From JAAZZIT01 sp964480525 (GTDB taxonomy: Bacteria; Bacillota; Clostridia; Oscillospirales; Ruminococcaceae): DNA of 64,000 bases. Shown here piece after piece: positions 1-9,274 of the stretch. Within the stretch, counting starts at the first letter, position 1, and the number at the start of each line of letters is the position of its first letter. Position numbers and translations under genes: made by a program. Location: positions 1 to 64,000 of the forward strand of contig CAYZOV010000006.1 of the NCBI GenBank assembly GCA_964480525.1. Direction: 5' to 3'. The notes under the pieces were generated by a model, which worked only from the letters and a program-made list of their open reading frames with translations, did not search any database and was not told where the DNA came from.

Positions 1-369
1 GGTTCAAACTTTCGTTTAAATTTTTAATTTGTTGTTAAACTATCACTTTGACAAATTCACTACGTTGGGAATCAACTCTGTAAAAGTAAATGGTTTTCTT
101 TCTGTAAATTTCAGTATTATAAAAACAATTAACTATTGTGTTGATAGTCCGTTTGAATTAACATGGGTTGAACCCCCAACAAATTTTCAAATCATAAAAA
201 GCTCTAGCCTATGCCGTTTCCTATCTTCCCCACCTGTCAAAGTACACGCTCTAAACCGCAAACTTTTTTGGCAACAAGATGATTGGTAAAGGCACGCTCG
301 CAGTTGTTGCTTTTTAAAAATCGGGGCATTGGGTTAGGGTTGGCGGGAAGAGGGTTTCAAAGGGGGAAT
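1..369. other. Non-coding, no recognised feature
   Basis: AT-rich sequence at the window edge. The only long reading frame (29-289) has no ribosome site and no family resemblance that I can see, so I do not call it a gene. Confidence 0.5.
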
Positions 370-1089
370 ATGCGAAGCGAAGCTTCGCATGCGAGTTTTT
401 CGTTTTGCAAGCAAAACTGCAAAACTCTGGTTTGTGCGTACAGACGGGTTTGCAATTGCTGAAATCTTGTCTAATGCCCCGATTTTGGGGGATTTTTTTA
501 GTTTCACTTCCCCAAAGAAGGTTTCCCCCTTTGAAAAAAAGTGTTTACTAACGCAAAACCAATCTAGGAACGAAGTTCCTACGAACAAACTTTAGTTGCT
601 AACAAGAAAGTTTGCCTAGCTTTTTAAAGCGGTCAAACTTTGTACCTCGCAAAACAGTCCACCGGACTATTTTGCGAGGGAAGTTTGATAAACCTTGCAA
701 GTAGGGGGACTTTTTACTTGAAAAGTCCCCCATCGCAGAAACATAATGGCTTATGTTTCTGCTCCCCCCGAAAAACGCTTATTGGTATTGGGGTGTTTCG
801 CCGTCTGCGGACGGCGACTAGGTGGCTCCGCCCCCTAGACCCCTGCAAGCTTTTTGAAAAAAGCTTGACCAAAAACTTTCATTTTCTGACGAAATTCTAA
901 AGTTAGCGAAAAACGAAAACTTTCATCAAACCGGGAACTTTTGCGGTTTCGCACAGCGAAACACCGAGTATAACGAGGTGAGCAAAATTCCCATGCGAAA
1001 CGCAGTTTCGCATACGCCAGCGAGCAAAACAAACTTTACTACCCCACAAAAGCGTGGTGAGGTGAAATGATGAAAACGGTACGTTTTCC
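370..1089. repeat. Dense tract of long hairpins
   Basis: Non-coding tract with about ten strong inverted repeats in 720 bp. Stems are at 370-377/383-390, 412-418/421-427, 645-660/664-679 (16 bp, one mismatch), 704-714/721-731, 735-746/751-762 (12 bp, perfect), 799-805/810-816, 818-838, 846-867, 944-952/955-965 and 993-1001/1005-1013 (9 bp, perfect). They differ from one another in sequence, so this is not a simple tandem repeat. Most lack a T-run and so are not ordinary terminators. Confidence 0.7.
799..872. repeat. REP-like intergenic element
   Basis: Three consecutive hairpins (799-816, 818-838, 846-867). The block with a GC-rich CTAGG...CCTAG stem followed by CAAGCTTTTT/AAAAAAGCTTG and TTGACCAAAAACTTT resembles, from memory, an intergenic repeat common in Ruminococcaceae-type genomes. 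The assignment is by recollection, not by search. Confidence 0.45.
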
Positions 1090-1329
1090 GAAAACTTTTA
1101 TGTTCTGACGAAGTTTTCAAGTTTGTTGAGATTCACGGCAATGTTACAGCTACACACTACAAACCACAGCGGTCACAAAGTTTAAAAGAGTGGTTGGCAG
1201 AAAGTTCAGTTCACTTCAAAGTGCAGTTTAACAAGTAAATTTTGGCTATGCGTCGCAGTTCGGTTTTAAAAAAGACAAATCACATTGTCAAGATTCATTC
1301 TATGTTAATATTATACTACCCTTTTCCCC

Positions 1330-1358
1330 TTGATTCTACCAAAATTGTATGGTATACT
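1330..1358 (+). promoter_or_regulatory. Sigma-A promoter of the AraC gene
   Basis: TTGATT (1330-1335), 17-bp spacer, TATACT (1353-1358), 30 bp before the ATG at 1388. Confidence 0.75.
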
Positions 1359-1387
1359 GATACTATAATACTTTTTCGAGGTGGATT

Positions 1388-2248
1388 ATGAACAGTGAAG
1401 AAAAACGTCGGCACTCGTCAAAACTTGTCCCATTCAGTTACTACAAATGCAAAATTCCCGAATATTTTAACAGCGTCCCTCCCCACTGGCACGGCGAATT
1501 TGAAATAAATTTCGTCAATTCGGGGTGCGCTGAGTTCATCTGCGGGGACGAAAAATTTGTCACCCACGCAGGCGACATTGTGCTTGTCAAGCCGAACATA
1601 CTCCATGCAATTTATCCGATTGGCGAAAATTTCCAAGTGTACGACACCATAGTTTTCAGCGTTCAAATGCTGGGCGGTGGGGATTCCGACCGTTCGTCGG
1701 CGGAGTGCATTAAGCCGATTTTGACAGATTTTTGCAGAATTTCCCCTGTGATAACCCCTCGGCACGTCTATTACGGTGAAATAAAAACCACGGTTGAAAA
1801 CATTTTTTCCTGTGCAAAAGGCAACTCAGCAAGTCTTGATTTACTAATGAAAAGCGAGCTTTTACGTCTTTTTTGGATTTTGGAAAACGGTGGCGACATA
1901 GTTTTTCAAAAAGACGCTCCCACAGGTCACAGCGAGATTTTGAAGCCCGTCATTGATTACATAAACCGAAATTTCAGCGAAAACATAACAATTTCCCAAC
2001 TTTGTCAAATTGCACATTTCAGCCGAAGTTATTTTTTTAGCGTATTCAAAGAAGTTACGGGGGTTGGGGCAATCGAATATCTTTGCACGGTGAGAATAAA
2101 AAACGCCTGCGAAATGCTTGTCGCAACCGACTTTTCCACGTCGCAAATCGCCTTTGAGTGCGGTTTTAAGAATCTGTCAAACTTCAACCGACATTTTAAA
2201 AAAACCGTAGGTGTTACGCCCACGGAATACCGAAAAATCGCAAAATAA
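1388..2248 (+). CDS. AraC-family transcriptional regulator with cupin sensor
   Basis: A 286-residue cytoplasmic regulator. Residues about 25-100 form a cupin-like sugar-sensing domain beginning near the PPHWHGEFE motif typical of AraC-type arabinose/sugar-binding regulators. The C-terminal ~100 residues carry two AraC helix-turn-helix motifs, the second ending in the usual GFKNLSNFNRHFKKTVGVTP-type signature. The ATG follows a CGAGGTGG ribosome site. The gene stands alone with its own promoter and shares a convergent terminator with the htrA-like gene. By analogy it should activate carbohydrate-use genes. The effector and targets cannot be read from the sequence, and no sugar operon is adjacent. 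Confidence 0.9.
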   Translation: MNSEEKRRHSSKLVPFSYYKCKIPEYFNSVPPHWHGEFEINFVNSGCAEFICGDEKFVTHAGDIVLVKPNILHAIYPIGENFQVYDTIVFSVQMLGGGDSDRSSAECIKPILTDFCRISPVITPRHVYYGEIKTTVENIFSCAKGNSASLDLLMKSELLRLFWILENGGDIVFQKDAPTGHSEILKPVIDYINRNFSENITISQLCQIAHFSRSYFFSVFKEVTGVGAIEYLCTVRIKNACEMLVATDFSTSQIAFECGFKNLSNFNRHFKKTVGVTPTEYRKIAK

Positions 2249-2280
2249 AAGGGGGATTTCGTCACGAAACCCTCCTTTTA
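2247..2280. terminator. Bidirectional terminator
   Basis: AAAAGGGGGATTTCGT / ACGAAACCCTCCTTTT stem with A- and T-runs on both sides, between convergent genes. Confidence 0.8.
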
Positions 2281-2314
2281 TATTGTAAAAAATATTTGGA
2301 AAAATTTATGAAAC

Positions 2315-3535
2315 TTAGTTTGTCTGTTCTCCCAAAGTCACGTCCAAATCAATAATTTCGCCGTCACGGTAAACCGACACGCTTATGGTATCGCCCGCCT
2401 TGAAATTGGACTTTTCGTCGTTAAATTCTTCAATCGAAGTAATAAGTTTTCCGTTGATTCCGATAACAATATCGCCCACTTTAATGCCGGCTTTTTCGGC
2501 TGCAGAGCCTTCGTTGACGATTTTTACCATGAATCCCTGCGGAATATCGTAATATTTTGAATAAATTTCGGTGATGTCAGAACCCGAAATTCCCAAAACA
2601 GGTCTGCCCTTAACATAACCGTACTGAATCAAATCCTCAACAATCGGCATTGCGCCGTCAATCGGAATAGCAAATCCCAAACCTTCGCCGTAAACGGTGT
2701 TGATTTTTGCGGAAGTAATTCCCACGACCTGTCCGTAAGCGTTGATAAGAGGTCCGCCTGAGTTTCCGCTGTTGATAGAAGCGTCCGTCTGAATAAGGGT
2801 CATTTCCCTATCCTCAATGGTAAGTTCACGGTCAAGGGCGGAAATTATGCCTGCCGTAACCGACCCCGAAAGTTCAAATCCCAAAGGGTTTCCGATAACA
2901 ACGGCACATTCTCCTACAAGAAGTTCGCTTGATGTTCCGAGTTCAACCGCCGGAAGTCCGCTTTTTTCGATTTTCAAAACCGCAATATCCGTTTGTGTAT
3001 CGCAACCGACCACTTCTGCGTCAAACTGTTCTGAATTTAAATCTTTTGAAAGCAAAACCTTAACGTCCGTGCCGTCCTCGACAACGTGTGCGTTTGTAAT
3101 AATGTAACCGTCCTCGCTGATGATAAATCCCGTACCCGTAACAGTTCCCTGATATGTGTTGCAGGAAATTCCAACAACAGACGGCGAAACTTTCTTCACA
3201 ATTTCAGGAATAGACAATGCGTCCTCCGGCGTTGAAAGCTGGGTCAATGTGGGAATATTCGTGCGGTTGTTTACGGTGGTCTGGGTTTGTTCGTTTACGT
3301 TTGTGTTTGCCGAAATATTTGGCGAAATGTTCCCTGAATTTGAATTGTCATTTTGAGTTCCTCTGTCGTTTGACAAAGACACCGCAACAGTTCCCACGGT
3401 TATTATAGCAACAATAGTCATCATAATAATAAGCACAACAGCCACTTTGCCCGATTTATGTCGGTCGTTTTGGTTGTCAGGATAATAAGTAAACTCGTTA
3501 TAATCATTATGATTATTGTCAAAATTATTAAACAT
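2315..3535 (-). CDS. HtrA/DegP-like membrane serine protease with PDZ domain
   Basis: A 406-residue surface protease of the S1C (HtrA) family, which degrades or refolds damaged exported proteins. Order of parts: cytoplasmic N-terminus, one membrane segment at about residues 31-53, an Asn/Thr-rich linker to about 105, a trypsin-like domain with catalytic His150 (TNAHV), Asp183 (DIAVL) and Ser259 (GNSGG), then one PDZ domain from about 310 to the end. The triad is complete. The start at 3535 is set by an AAGGAGG site 6-7 bp upstream. It is a single-gene unit. Family members in Firmicutes are usually induced by envelope stress. No CssR-type site was identified here. Confidence 0.93.
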   Translation of the reverse strand: MFNNFDNNHNDYNEFTYYPDNQNDRHKSGKVAVVLIIMMTIVAIITVGTVAVSLSNDRGTQNDNSNSGNISPNISANTNVNEQTQTTVNNRTNIPTLTQLSTPEDALSIPEIVKKVSPSVVGISCNTYQGTVTGTGFIISEDGYIITNAHVVEDGTDVKVLLSKDLNSEQFDAEVVGCDTQTDIAVLKIEKSGLPAVELGTSSELLVGECAVVIGNPLGFELSGSVTAGIISALDRELTIEDREMTLIQTDASINSGNSGGPLINAYGQVVGITSAKINTVYGEGLGFAIPIDGAMPIVEDLIQYGYVKGRPVLGISGSDITEIYSKYYDIPQGFMVKIVNEGSAAEKAGIKVGDIVIGINGKLITSIEEFNDEKSNFKAGDTISVSVYRDGEIIDLDVTLGEQTN

Positions 3536-3708
3536 ACAAAAGCCTCCTTGTTTTGATGAAAATATGCTTAATTTCTTTTGTTATCCTTTATTATACCCCT
3601 CAATGTGATAATTTTATGATAGTTTACGGAATAATTTAAAAACCGTCATGTTAAAATTCTAAAAAGAGGGCGAAAGAGTTTTTTATGTATGACAAATAAT
3701 TAAATAAA

Positions 3709-3722
3709 CTTAAACGTTTAAA
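3709..3722. promoter_or_regulatory. LacI-type operator-like palindrome
   Basis: CTTAAACGTTTAAA contains the perfect 12-bp palindrome TTAAACGTTTAA, also present at 42981-42992. It lies 43 bp upstream of the -35 box of the sugar transferase promoter. Confidence 0.4.
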
Positions 3723-3764
3723 TTGTGGAAAATACTAAAAGTTTGGATTTACAATAATTTCAGC

Positions 3765-3793
3765 TTGCAAAATATAGATAATTGTGTTATAAT
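3765..3793 (+). promoter_or_regulatory. Sigma-A promoter of the sugar transferase
   Basis: TTGCAA (3765-3770), 17-bp spacer, TATAAT (3788-3793). Confidence 0.75.
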
Positions 3794-3856
3794 TTACGCT
3801 GTATAGTCGTATTTTAGATTTTTTTAAATTTTTAAATTTTGAAAGGATACTTAATT

Positions 3857-5293
3857 ATGGCAACAACATCTGACAAAGACCAGTTTAAAAAACTCATAGT
3901 TTTTTTCGCAACTGTTGTTATTATTGCTTGTATGTCACTTAGCTTTATATTTGTGTGGCAAAACATTTACAACACCAATTTCGGCGAACAAATCGGAGAT
4001 ACATATTATTTCTGGCAAAAAGGTAATATTCTTTTGCTGTGCGTGTATGCCCTGATTTATGCCGTACTTGCAAAATCTTTCAACGGTTTCGGCATAGGTT
4101 ATTTAAAAACCGCAGGACTGATTGGTTCGCAAATTTTGGGGATTATTTCCACAAACGCCGTCAGCTATTTGGTTATTTCCCTTTTGGGCAGAACCATGGT
4201 CAGCGTTGTACCGCTGTTGATTTTGACGGTTTATCAGGGACTTTTGGCGGCAATTTGGGCGTGGGGAGCAAATTATATTTACTCAAAAATTTACCCGCCG
4301 AAAAAAATGATTATCGTATACGGCAACACAAACGCCCGTGACCTTGTTACGAAAATGAGCGCCAGAGTGGACAAATACCTTATCTGTTCGTCGGTGTCGA
4401 TTTCCGAGGATATTGAAGTTATTAAGGAAAAAATTCTTGATTACGAAAGCGTCATAATCTGCGACGTTCCGTCAAATCTTCGCAACCAGCTTTTGAAATT
4501 CACATACGACAAATCTATCAGAACATACATTACGCCGAAAATTTCAGACCTTATTATTCGTGGGTCTGAAGAAATTCATCTGTTTGACACCCCGCTTCTC
4601 CTAAGCCGAAATTTAGGGCTTTCGTTTGAACAGCGTCTTATAAAACGCACTATGGATTTGATTATGGCGATTGTTTGTCTGATAATTGCGTCGCCGTTTA
4701 TGATTGTCACGGCGCTTGCTATCAAACTTTACGACAAAGGACCTGTTTTTTATTCCCAAGAACGTCTGACCCTTGACGGCAAAGTTTTTAAGGTTTACAA
4801 ATTCCGAAGCATGATTGTAAACGCCGAAAAAGACGGAAAAGCCGTGCTTGCAAAGGACAACGACGACAGAATTACGCCGGTGGGAAAATTCATAAGAAAA
4901 GTCAGATTTGACGAACTTCCTCAACTTATTAACATTTTAAAAGGCGATATGTCCTTTGTGGGTCCAAGACCCGAACGCCCGTCCATTGCAAAACAGTACG
5001 AAGAAACCATACCGGAATTTAAGTACAGATTAAAGGCAAAAGCAGGTTTGACGGGTTATGCGCAGGTTATGGGGAAATACAACACCACCCCATACGACAA
5101 GCTTAAACTTGACCTTATGTACATTGAACGCCAGTCCATAGTTTTGGATATTCAGATACTTTTTTTAACCGTCAAAACTATTTTTACGCCTGACGCAACC
5201 GAGGGCGTAACAAACGACACGGCGATTACGGACAGCCACAAACTTGAACCAAACCACAAAAACGAAGAAGAAAAACAAACGGCGAACGTTTAA
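3857..5293 (+). CDS. Polyprenyl-phosphate sugar-1-phosphate transferase (exopolysaccharide initiation)
   Basis: A 478-residue membrane enzyme of the WcaJ/WbaP type. It transfers a sugar-1-phosphate from a nucleotide sugar to undecaprenyl phosphate, the first step of capsule or exopolysaccharide synthesis. The N-terminal half has four to five membrane segments (about residues 15-150) and a nucleotide-binding-like region. The C-terminal ~200 residues are the bacterial sugar transferase domain, starting at KRTMDLIMA and including the KVYKFRSM, DELPQL and DMSFVGPRP motifs. I place the start at ATG 3857 because GAAAGGA (3840-3846) is its ribosome site. An in-frame TTG at 3839 lies on that site. 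No other polysaccharide genes are adjacent. Confidence 0.92.
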   Translation: MATTSDKDQFKKLIVFFATVVIIACMSLSFIFVWQNIYNTNFGEQIGDTYYFWQKGNILLLCVYALIYAVLAKSFNGFGIGYLKTAGLIGSQILGIISTNAVSYLVISLLGRTMVSVVPLLILTVYQGLLAAIWAWGANYIYSKIYPPKKMIIVYGNTNARDLVTKMSARVDKYLICSSVSISEDIEVIKEKILDYESVIICDVPSNLRNQLLKFTYDKSIRTYITPKISDLIIRGSEEIHLFDTPLLLSRNLGLSFEQRLIKRTMDLIMAIVCLIIASPFMIVTALAIKLYDKGPVFYSQERLTLDGKVFKVYKFRSMIVNAEKDGKAVLAKDNDDRITPVGKFIRKVRFDELPQLINILKGDMSFVGPRPERPSIAKQYEETIPEFKYRLKAKAGLTGYAQVMGKYNTTPYDKLKLDLMYIERQSIVLDIQILFLTVKTIFTPDATEGVTNDTAITDSHKLEPNHKNEEEKQTANV

Positions 5294-5311
5294 AACACTA
5301 TTAAAAAAATG

Positions 5312-5345
5312 AATCCTCCGCTTTTAAAACGGAGGATTTTTTTGT
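5312..5345 (+). terminator. Rho-independent terminator
   Basis: AATCCTCCG (5312-5320) pairs with CGGAGGATT (5330-5338), followed by a T-run. Confidence 0.85.
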
Positions 5346-5354
5346 TTGGTTTAT

Positions 5355-7535
5355 TTAGTCAATGTAAACTTCTTCTGTGTATTCGTTGTTGGGATTTTCG
5401 GCTTTTGCGTATTCAAAAAGTTTCTGCGCCTGTTCGTTAAGCTCCGAAGAAACATACCACCTGCCGTAAAGTCCGCAGTAATTCATTGACACGGCGTACT
5501 GTACATTTTCGTCAAATGTGTACGGTTTTATGGCGTTCATAAGCTGTTTTTCAATCGCCATAATTTCTTCGTTGTCGCTGCGCCGGATATAATAGCTGTA
5601 ATCTTCGTCCCAAATTTCTGCGTAATACATTTGCAAATTTGTCTTTTCCTTGACAAAATCCTGCTTGACAATTTCGTCAATATACGCCACGCCGTCGTCG
5701 TTCGGGGGATAATAATAGTCGTCCTCTTCCATTGTTACCAGATATTTTTCAATAACCCGCACAATGTTTACGTCGCTTTCGTACACAAACAACGACAAAT
5801 CCCCTGCGGACAAATTGCAGTAAAAACCTTCGGGTTCACGGATAAAGTCAAGAGTTCGGCTTGACAAATCCGTTTTTAACGCCGTCAAAAGTTCCGCCAC
5901 AAAATTGTCAAAGTCCTTGTTGGTATTTACATAACATTCTTCGTCGTGGTCATAGTAAAAATTAGGTTCGCTTGAATAAACCGTATCAATCGTATTAACG
6001 TAAATTATGTTATAATTTTCGGCTTGTTCAACAAGAATTTTGAGTATGTTATCAACATATTGTTTGGTGGTTTCAATTTCCGTCAGTTTATAAATCTCGT
6101 CAGGACTAAGGTAAAGGTTTCTCGTAACAACTTTGCCGTTTTTGAGGGTGTATGTCACCTTGTAATAATTGTCCGTTTGTTCTTCGTACATAGCGTTTTG
6201 GTCGTAATCAAAGGAATAATTTTCGATTGCACGTTTTAAACCCATGTCTTTTACAGACTGTTCATGCACCGACGAAACAAGTTTTATAATGTCTTTGTCG
6301 GTGTACTCAATCGGGCATATTTCGTCGCTGTAATAACCGTAATACCTTGTCACCGCATTTATATAGTCAAACGACACGCTTTCAACGTCGTCTGCGTCAG
6401 GCAATTTTTGTGCCGCCCCGAATCCCCAAGAGGTGTTAAGCAAGGCGATAACAACCAGAGAGCAAGCTATGGTTGCGAAATTTCGCAAAAAGGCGGATTT
6501 TAAATTTTTGAAACCTCTGTTTGAAATCATTTCAAAAATCATGTACATAACCGTCGCAACAATAATCATCGGCACAATAAGCGTAACCGTTTCAACAGGG
6601 ATTATGGAGCAAATGGCGAAAGTTATGCACGAAACCAAAGTGTAATAGTACCCTTTGAAAACATACGGTTTTGACACCGCTTCGGCTTTACGTTTTTTGT
6701 ACAATAAAAAGCCAAAACCTGCGTAAATCACGGTGAAAAACAAAATCCACATGATAAACTTTAAAAAGTAACCTGTTTGGAAAACTCTGTCGCCGATAAT
6801 GGTTGAGTTATACAAAAACGTGATAATTCCCCCGGCGGGACTGGTTTTGCCCAAAAGCGGTAAAATCATATCCGCCCAATTGATAACCTGCACTTTGTTA
6901 AACGTAATAAATCCCAAAAGTGCGATTATGCCCGGCACAATACAGTTTAAAAGAATCGTACTCAAAATTGTTTCAACAATATTTCCGCACAAAACACACG
7001 CCAGAACCGTTACGGTGTAAAACATAATCATCAAAACAATAGCAAGCGCATAAATTTTCAAAATCACGTTTCCCAAACTTGTTTCGTAACCTATCGCTTC
7101 GATTTTTTTCATGTCAGGCAGAAAGTGCATTGTAAACAAAGACACGCAAAACGTGGTAATCTGGGCGATTACGACAGGCACAATGTACGACGCAAGCCCC
7201 GAAAAATAGTCGCACCAAAATCTTTGCTTGTTAGAAAGTGGCAAAGAATAGTATGTATCGGATTCATATTTTCGGTGAAGATAGGAGAAATTTCCTATCG
7301 CCATCATAACCCCTGCCCCAATGGCAATTGCCGAAAAAATAACGGACAAAACATAAAACACAACCGCCGTATCTTCCAAAGTGGCGGATTTTGTATATTC
7401 AGCCACCGTGTAAATTCCCAAAGTTACAGGGAATGAAATAAGGTGCAGAATAAGGCACACAACAGCTATCTGACTGCATTTTGACAGACCGTTAATAAAA
7501 TAATGTTTGGCAAAATTATTCTTTGTTTTCTTCAT
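5355..7535 (-). CDS. ABC transporter permease, YtrC/YtrD-like
   Basis: A membrane protein of about 726 residues encoded after its ATPase partner. The N-terminal ~390 residues contain about ten hydrophobic segments. The remaining ~330 residues are a large, acidic, Tyr-rich extracytoplasmic domain of unknown fold. Such permeases pair with the GntR-type YtrA regulator and an ATPase, and export or sense cell-wall-active compounds in relatives. The substrate here is unknown. I prefer the ATG at 7535 to the one at 7541 because GAAAGGA lies at a better distance. The gene overlaps the end of the ATPase gene by 20 bp, which implies coupled translation. Confidence 0.8.
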   Translation of the reverse strand: MKKTKNNFAKHYFINGLSKCSQIAVVCLILHLISFPVTLGIYTVAEYTKSATLEDTAVVFYVLSVIFSAIAIGAGVMMAIGNFSYLHRKYESDTYYSLPLSNKQRFWCDYFSGLASYIVPVVIAQITTFCVSLFTMHFLPDMKKIEAIGYETSLGNVILKIYALAIVLMIMFYTVTVLACVLCGNIVETILSTILLNCIVPGIIALLGFITFNKVQVINWADMILPLLGKTSPAGGIITFLYNSTIIGDRVFQTGYFLKFIMWILFFTVIYAGFGFLLYKKRKAEAVSKPYVFKGYYYTLVSCITFAICSIIPVETVTLIVPMIIVATVMYMIFEMISNRGFKNLKSAFLRNFATIACSLVVIALLNTSWGFGAAQKLPDADDVESVSFDYINAVTRYYGYYSDEICPIEYTDKDIIKLVSSVHEQSVKDMGLKRAIENYSFDYDQNAMYEEQTDNYYKVTYTLKNGKVVTRNLYLSPDEIYKLTEIETTKQYVDNILKILVEQAENYNIIYVNTIDTVYSSEPNFYYDHDEECYVNTNKDFDNFVAELLTALKTDLSSRTLDFIREPEGFYCNLSAGDLSLFVYESDVNIVRVIEKYLVTMEEDDYYYPPNDDGVAYIDEIVKQDFVKEKTNLQMYYAEIWDEDYSYYIRRSDNEEIMAIEKQLMNAIKPYTFDENVQYAVSMNYCGLYGRWYVSSELNEQAQKLFEYAKAENPNNEYTEEVYID

Positions 7536-8418
7536 ATCCATATCCTTTCGCCTCCATTTCTATAATGAAAATTTCCTCCAGATTAAGGGGTATAATATCA
7601 AGAATAAGGGGATTTTTCGCCCTGAAAAAGTTTTCCACCATGTCACGCTGTCCACGGGCGATTATGTGACAAATACTTCCCGTCTGTTCAAACTTAACCA
7701 TATCAAGTTCGGCAAAATCCTCTTTCTTAACGGGATTTTTAAACGCCACCTGAACCTTTTGAATTTCGTTCTGAACGCTGTCGATACTCTTTGAAAACAG
7801 TATTTCGCCCTGGTGGACAAACGCCACCGTATCACAGATTTCGCCGATTTCACGCAGATTGTGGGACGAAATTATAACCGTCAGATTCCTGTCAAGCATT
7901 GCGTCAACAAGCATACGCTTAACCACAATTCGCATTGCCGGGTCAAGTCCGTCAAAGGCTTCGTCAAGCAAAAGATAGTCCGTTTTACACGCAAGACCTA
8001 TGATAACAACCGCCTGTCTTTTCATTCCTTTTGAAAATTTGTTAAGCTTTTTGTCAAGTGGCAAACCCACCTTTTCCCTAAGTTTTTCAAAATCTTCTTC
8101 GGAAAAGTTCGGGTAAAAGCCTTTATAAAAATCCTTTAATTTTTTCAAAGTATAACCGCCGAACTGTATTGTTTCGTCGTTTATAAAGAAAATTTTCGAT
8201 TTAATCAAAGTGTTGTCAAACACCTTTTCCCCGTCCACCGAAACTTCGCCTTTTTCGTTTTGATAAATCCCCGAAATAAGCCTTAACATGGTGGATTTTC
8301 CTGCGCCGTTTGAACCCAAAAGACCAAAAGCCGTGCCGTTTTGGATTGTGATATTTGTATCTTTAAGCGCATAAAAATCGTCGTCGAAAATTTTCGACAC
8401 GCCCTTAAATTCAATCAT
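7516..8418 (-). CDS. ABC transporter ATP-binding protein, YtrB-like
   Basis: An ATPase of about 300 residues that powers the following permease. Visible motifs are Walker A GSNGAGKST, signature FSKGMKRQ, Walker B DYLLLDEAFDGLDP and the H-loop SSHNL. The C-terminal ~80 residues are the accessory domain common in this subfamily. The start at 8418 (MIEFKGV) has a perfect GAGGAGG site at the right distance. The longer in-frame form lies inside the gntR gene and lacks a site. The start overlaps the gntR stop by 8 bp, so gntR, ATPase and permease form one coupled operon. Confidence 0.92.
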   Translation of the reverse strand: MIEFKGVSKIFDDDFYALKDTNITIQNGTAFGLLGSNGAGKSTMLRLISGIYQNEKGEVSVDGEKVFDNTLIKSKIFFINDETIQFGGYTLKKLKDFYKGFYPNFSEEDFEKLREKVGLPLDKKLNKFSKGMKRQAVVIIGLACKTDYLLLDEAFDGLDPAMRIVVKRMLVDAMLDRNLTVIISSHNLREIGEICDTVAFVHQGEILFSKSIDSVQNEIQKVQVAFKNPVKKEDFAELDMVKFEQTGSICHIIARGQRDMVENFFRAKNPLILDIIPLNLEEIFIIEMEAKGYGYEENKE

Positions 8419-8794
8419 TTTTGTTGTCCTCCTCTCGCTTTTGAGCAAGCATTTCGATTCTCAAAACCAGCTCGTCTTTCGTAACCTCCGCCGCCAACGC
8501 TTCGTTTACCGCCTTGTCAAAATCCTCAAAAGCATATTTTTTCAAATTTTCGTGATTGATTTTCGCAATAAAACTTCCACGTCCGCCCACGGAATAAATC
8601 ACGCCGTCGTGTTCAAGTTGGCTGTATGCTTTTGCAACCGTGTTAGGGTTTACCCCCAGTTCTTTTGCCAAACTTCTCACACTTGGCATTTGCGTTTGCT
8701 CGGTCAAAACGCCTTTCATCACCAGTTCAACCGTTTTTTTGTAAAGCTGTTCGTAAATCGGCACACCGCTTGTCAGGTCAATACTGAATAACAC
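8411..8794 (-). CDS. GntR-family regulator, YtrA subfamily
   Basis: A 127-residue regulator with an N-terminal winged helix (residues about 10-75, with PSVRSLAKELGVNPNTVAKAY-like recognition helix) and only a short C-terminal dimerisation tail, the hallmark of the YtrA subfamily. YtrA proteins repress their own operon and the linked ABC transporter until a wall-active ligand appears. I use GTG 8794, since AAAGGG is then 7 bp away. TTG 8797 is possible. A matching dyad lies between the promoter and the gene. Confidence 0.9.
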   Translation of the reverse strand: MLFSIDLTSGVPIYEQLYKKTVELVMKGVLTEQTQMPSVRSLAKELGVNPNTVAKAYSQLEHDGVIYSVGGRGSFIAKINHENLKKYAFEDFDKAVNEALAAEVTKDELVLRIEMLAQKREEDNKND

Positions 8795-8820
8795 CAAACC
8801 ACCCTTTCTTTATTTTTGGC

Positions 8821-8841
8821 TGTACTAATACGAGTAATACA
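8821..8841. promoter_or_regulatory. Probable GntR/YtrA operator
   Basis: TGTACTA, 7-bp spacer, TAATACA: an inverted repeat with one mismatch, just downstream of the -10 box of the gntR promoter. Position and form fit YtrA-type autorepression. Confidence 0.5.
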
Positions 8842-8854
8842 CTTGTTTGATTAG

Positions 8855-8883
8855 AGTATACACCATATATTTACGTTTGTCAA
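8855..8883 (-). promoter_or_regulatory. Sigma-A promoter of the gntR-ABC operon
   Basis: On the minus strand, TTGACA (8883-8878), 17-bp spacer, TATACT (8860-8855). Confidence 0.85.
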
Positions 8884-8915
8884 GGGGTTTGGAAAAATTT
8901 ATTGCCTTTTGGGGG

Positions 8916-8944
8916 TTGCAATTATTTTTAAAATAAGTTATAAT
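8916..8944 (+). promoter_or_regulatory. Sigma-A promoter of the DUF1858 gene
   Basis: TTGCAA (8916-8921), 17-bp spacer, TATAAT (8939-8944). Confidence 0.8.
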
Positions 8945-8986
8945 GGTATGGGGTAAATTATTTAATAACAGAAAGGATAGTTTTTT

Positions 8987-9193
8987 ATGAATTTTGAAGT
9001 AACAAAAGATACAATTATCGGCGACATTCTGGACGTTGATTTTGACGTTGCACCGTATTTTCTTGAAATGGGTATGCACTGTTTGGGTTGCCCGTCAGCA
9101 AGAGGCGAAACTGTTGAACAGGCTTGCGAAGTTCACGGCGTAAGCGCAGACGAGCTTGTTGCAAAGCTTAACGCACATTTCAGCGCTAAGTAA
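8987..9193 (+). CDS. DUF1858 redox-disulfide protein
   Basis: A 68-residue cytoplasmic protein matching the hybrid-cluster-protein-associated redox disulfide domain (DUF1858). The CLGC motif near residues 33-36 is the putative redox pair, in the typical GMHCLGCPSARGETVEQA context. The family is thought to act in redox or Fe-S chemistry in anaerobes, but its partner is not established. GAAAGGA precedes the ATG. It is monocistronic, with its own promoter and terminator. Confidence 0.88.
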   Translation: MNFEVTKDTIIGDILDVDFDVAPYFLEMGMHCLGCPSARGETVEQACEVHGVSADELVAKLNAHFSAK

Positions 9194-9206
9194 AACTTTT
9201 TGTGCA

Positions 9207-9252
9207 AAACGACAGTTTAAGATATTTGTATCTTTGACTGTCGTTTATTTTT
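9207..9252 (+). terminator. Rho-independent terminator
   Basis: AAACGACAGT...ACTGTCGTTT long stem with an inner AGATA/TATCT extension, then ATTTTTT. Confidence 0.85.
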
Positions 9253-9274
9253 TGAAATTTTAAGAGGAAAAATT

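Larger units (their letters stand above)
3536..3856. other. Divergent intergenic region
   Basis: Holds the upstream region of the protease gene (an ATTATA box at 3590-3595, read on the minus strand), a LacI-type palindrome at 3710-3721 and the promoter of the sugar transferase. Nothing else is recognised. Confidence 0.6.
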
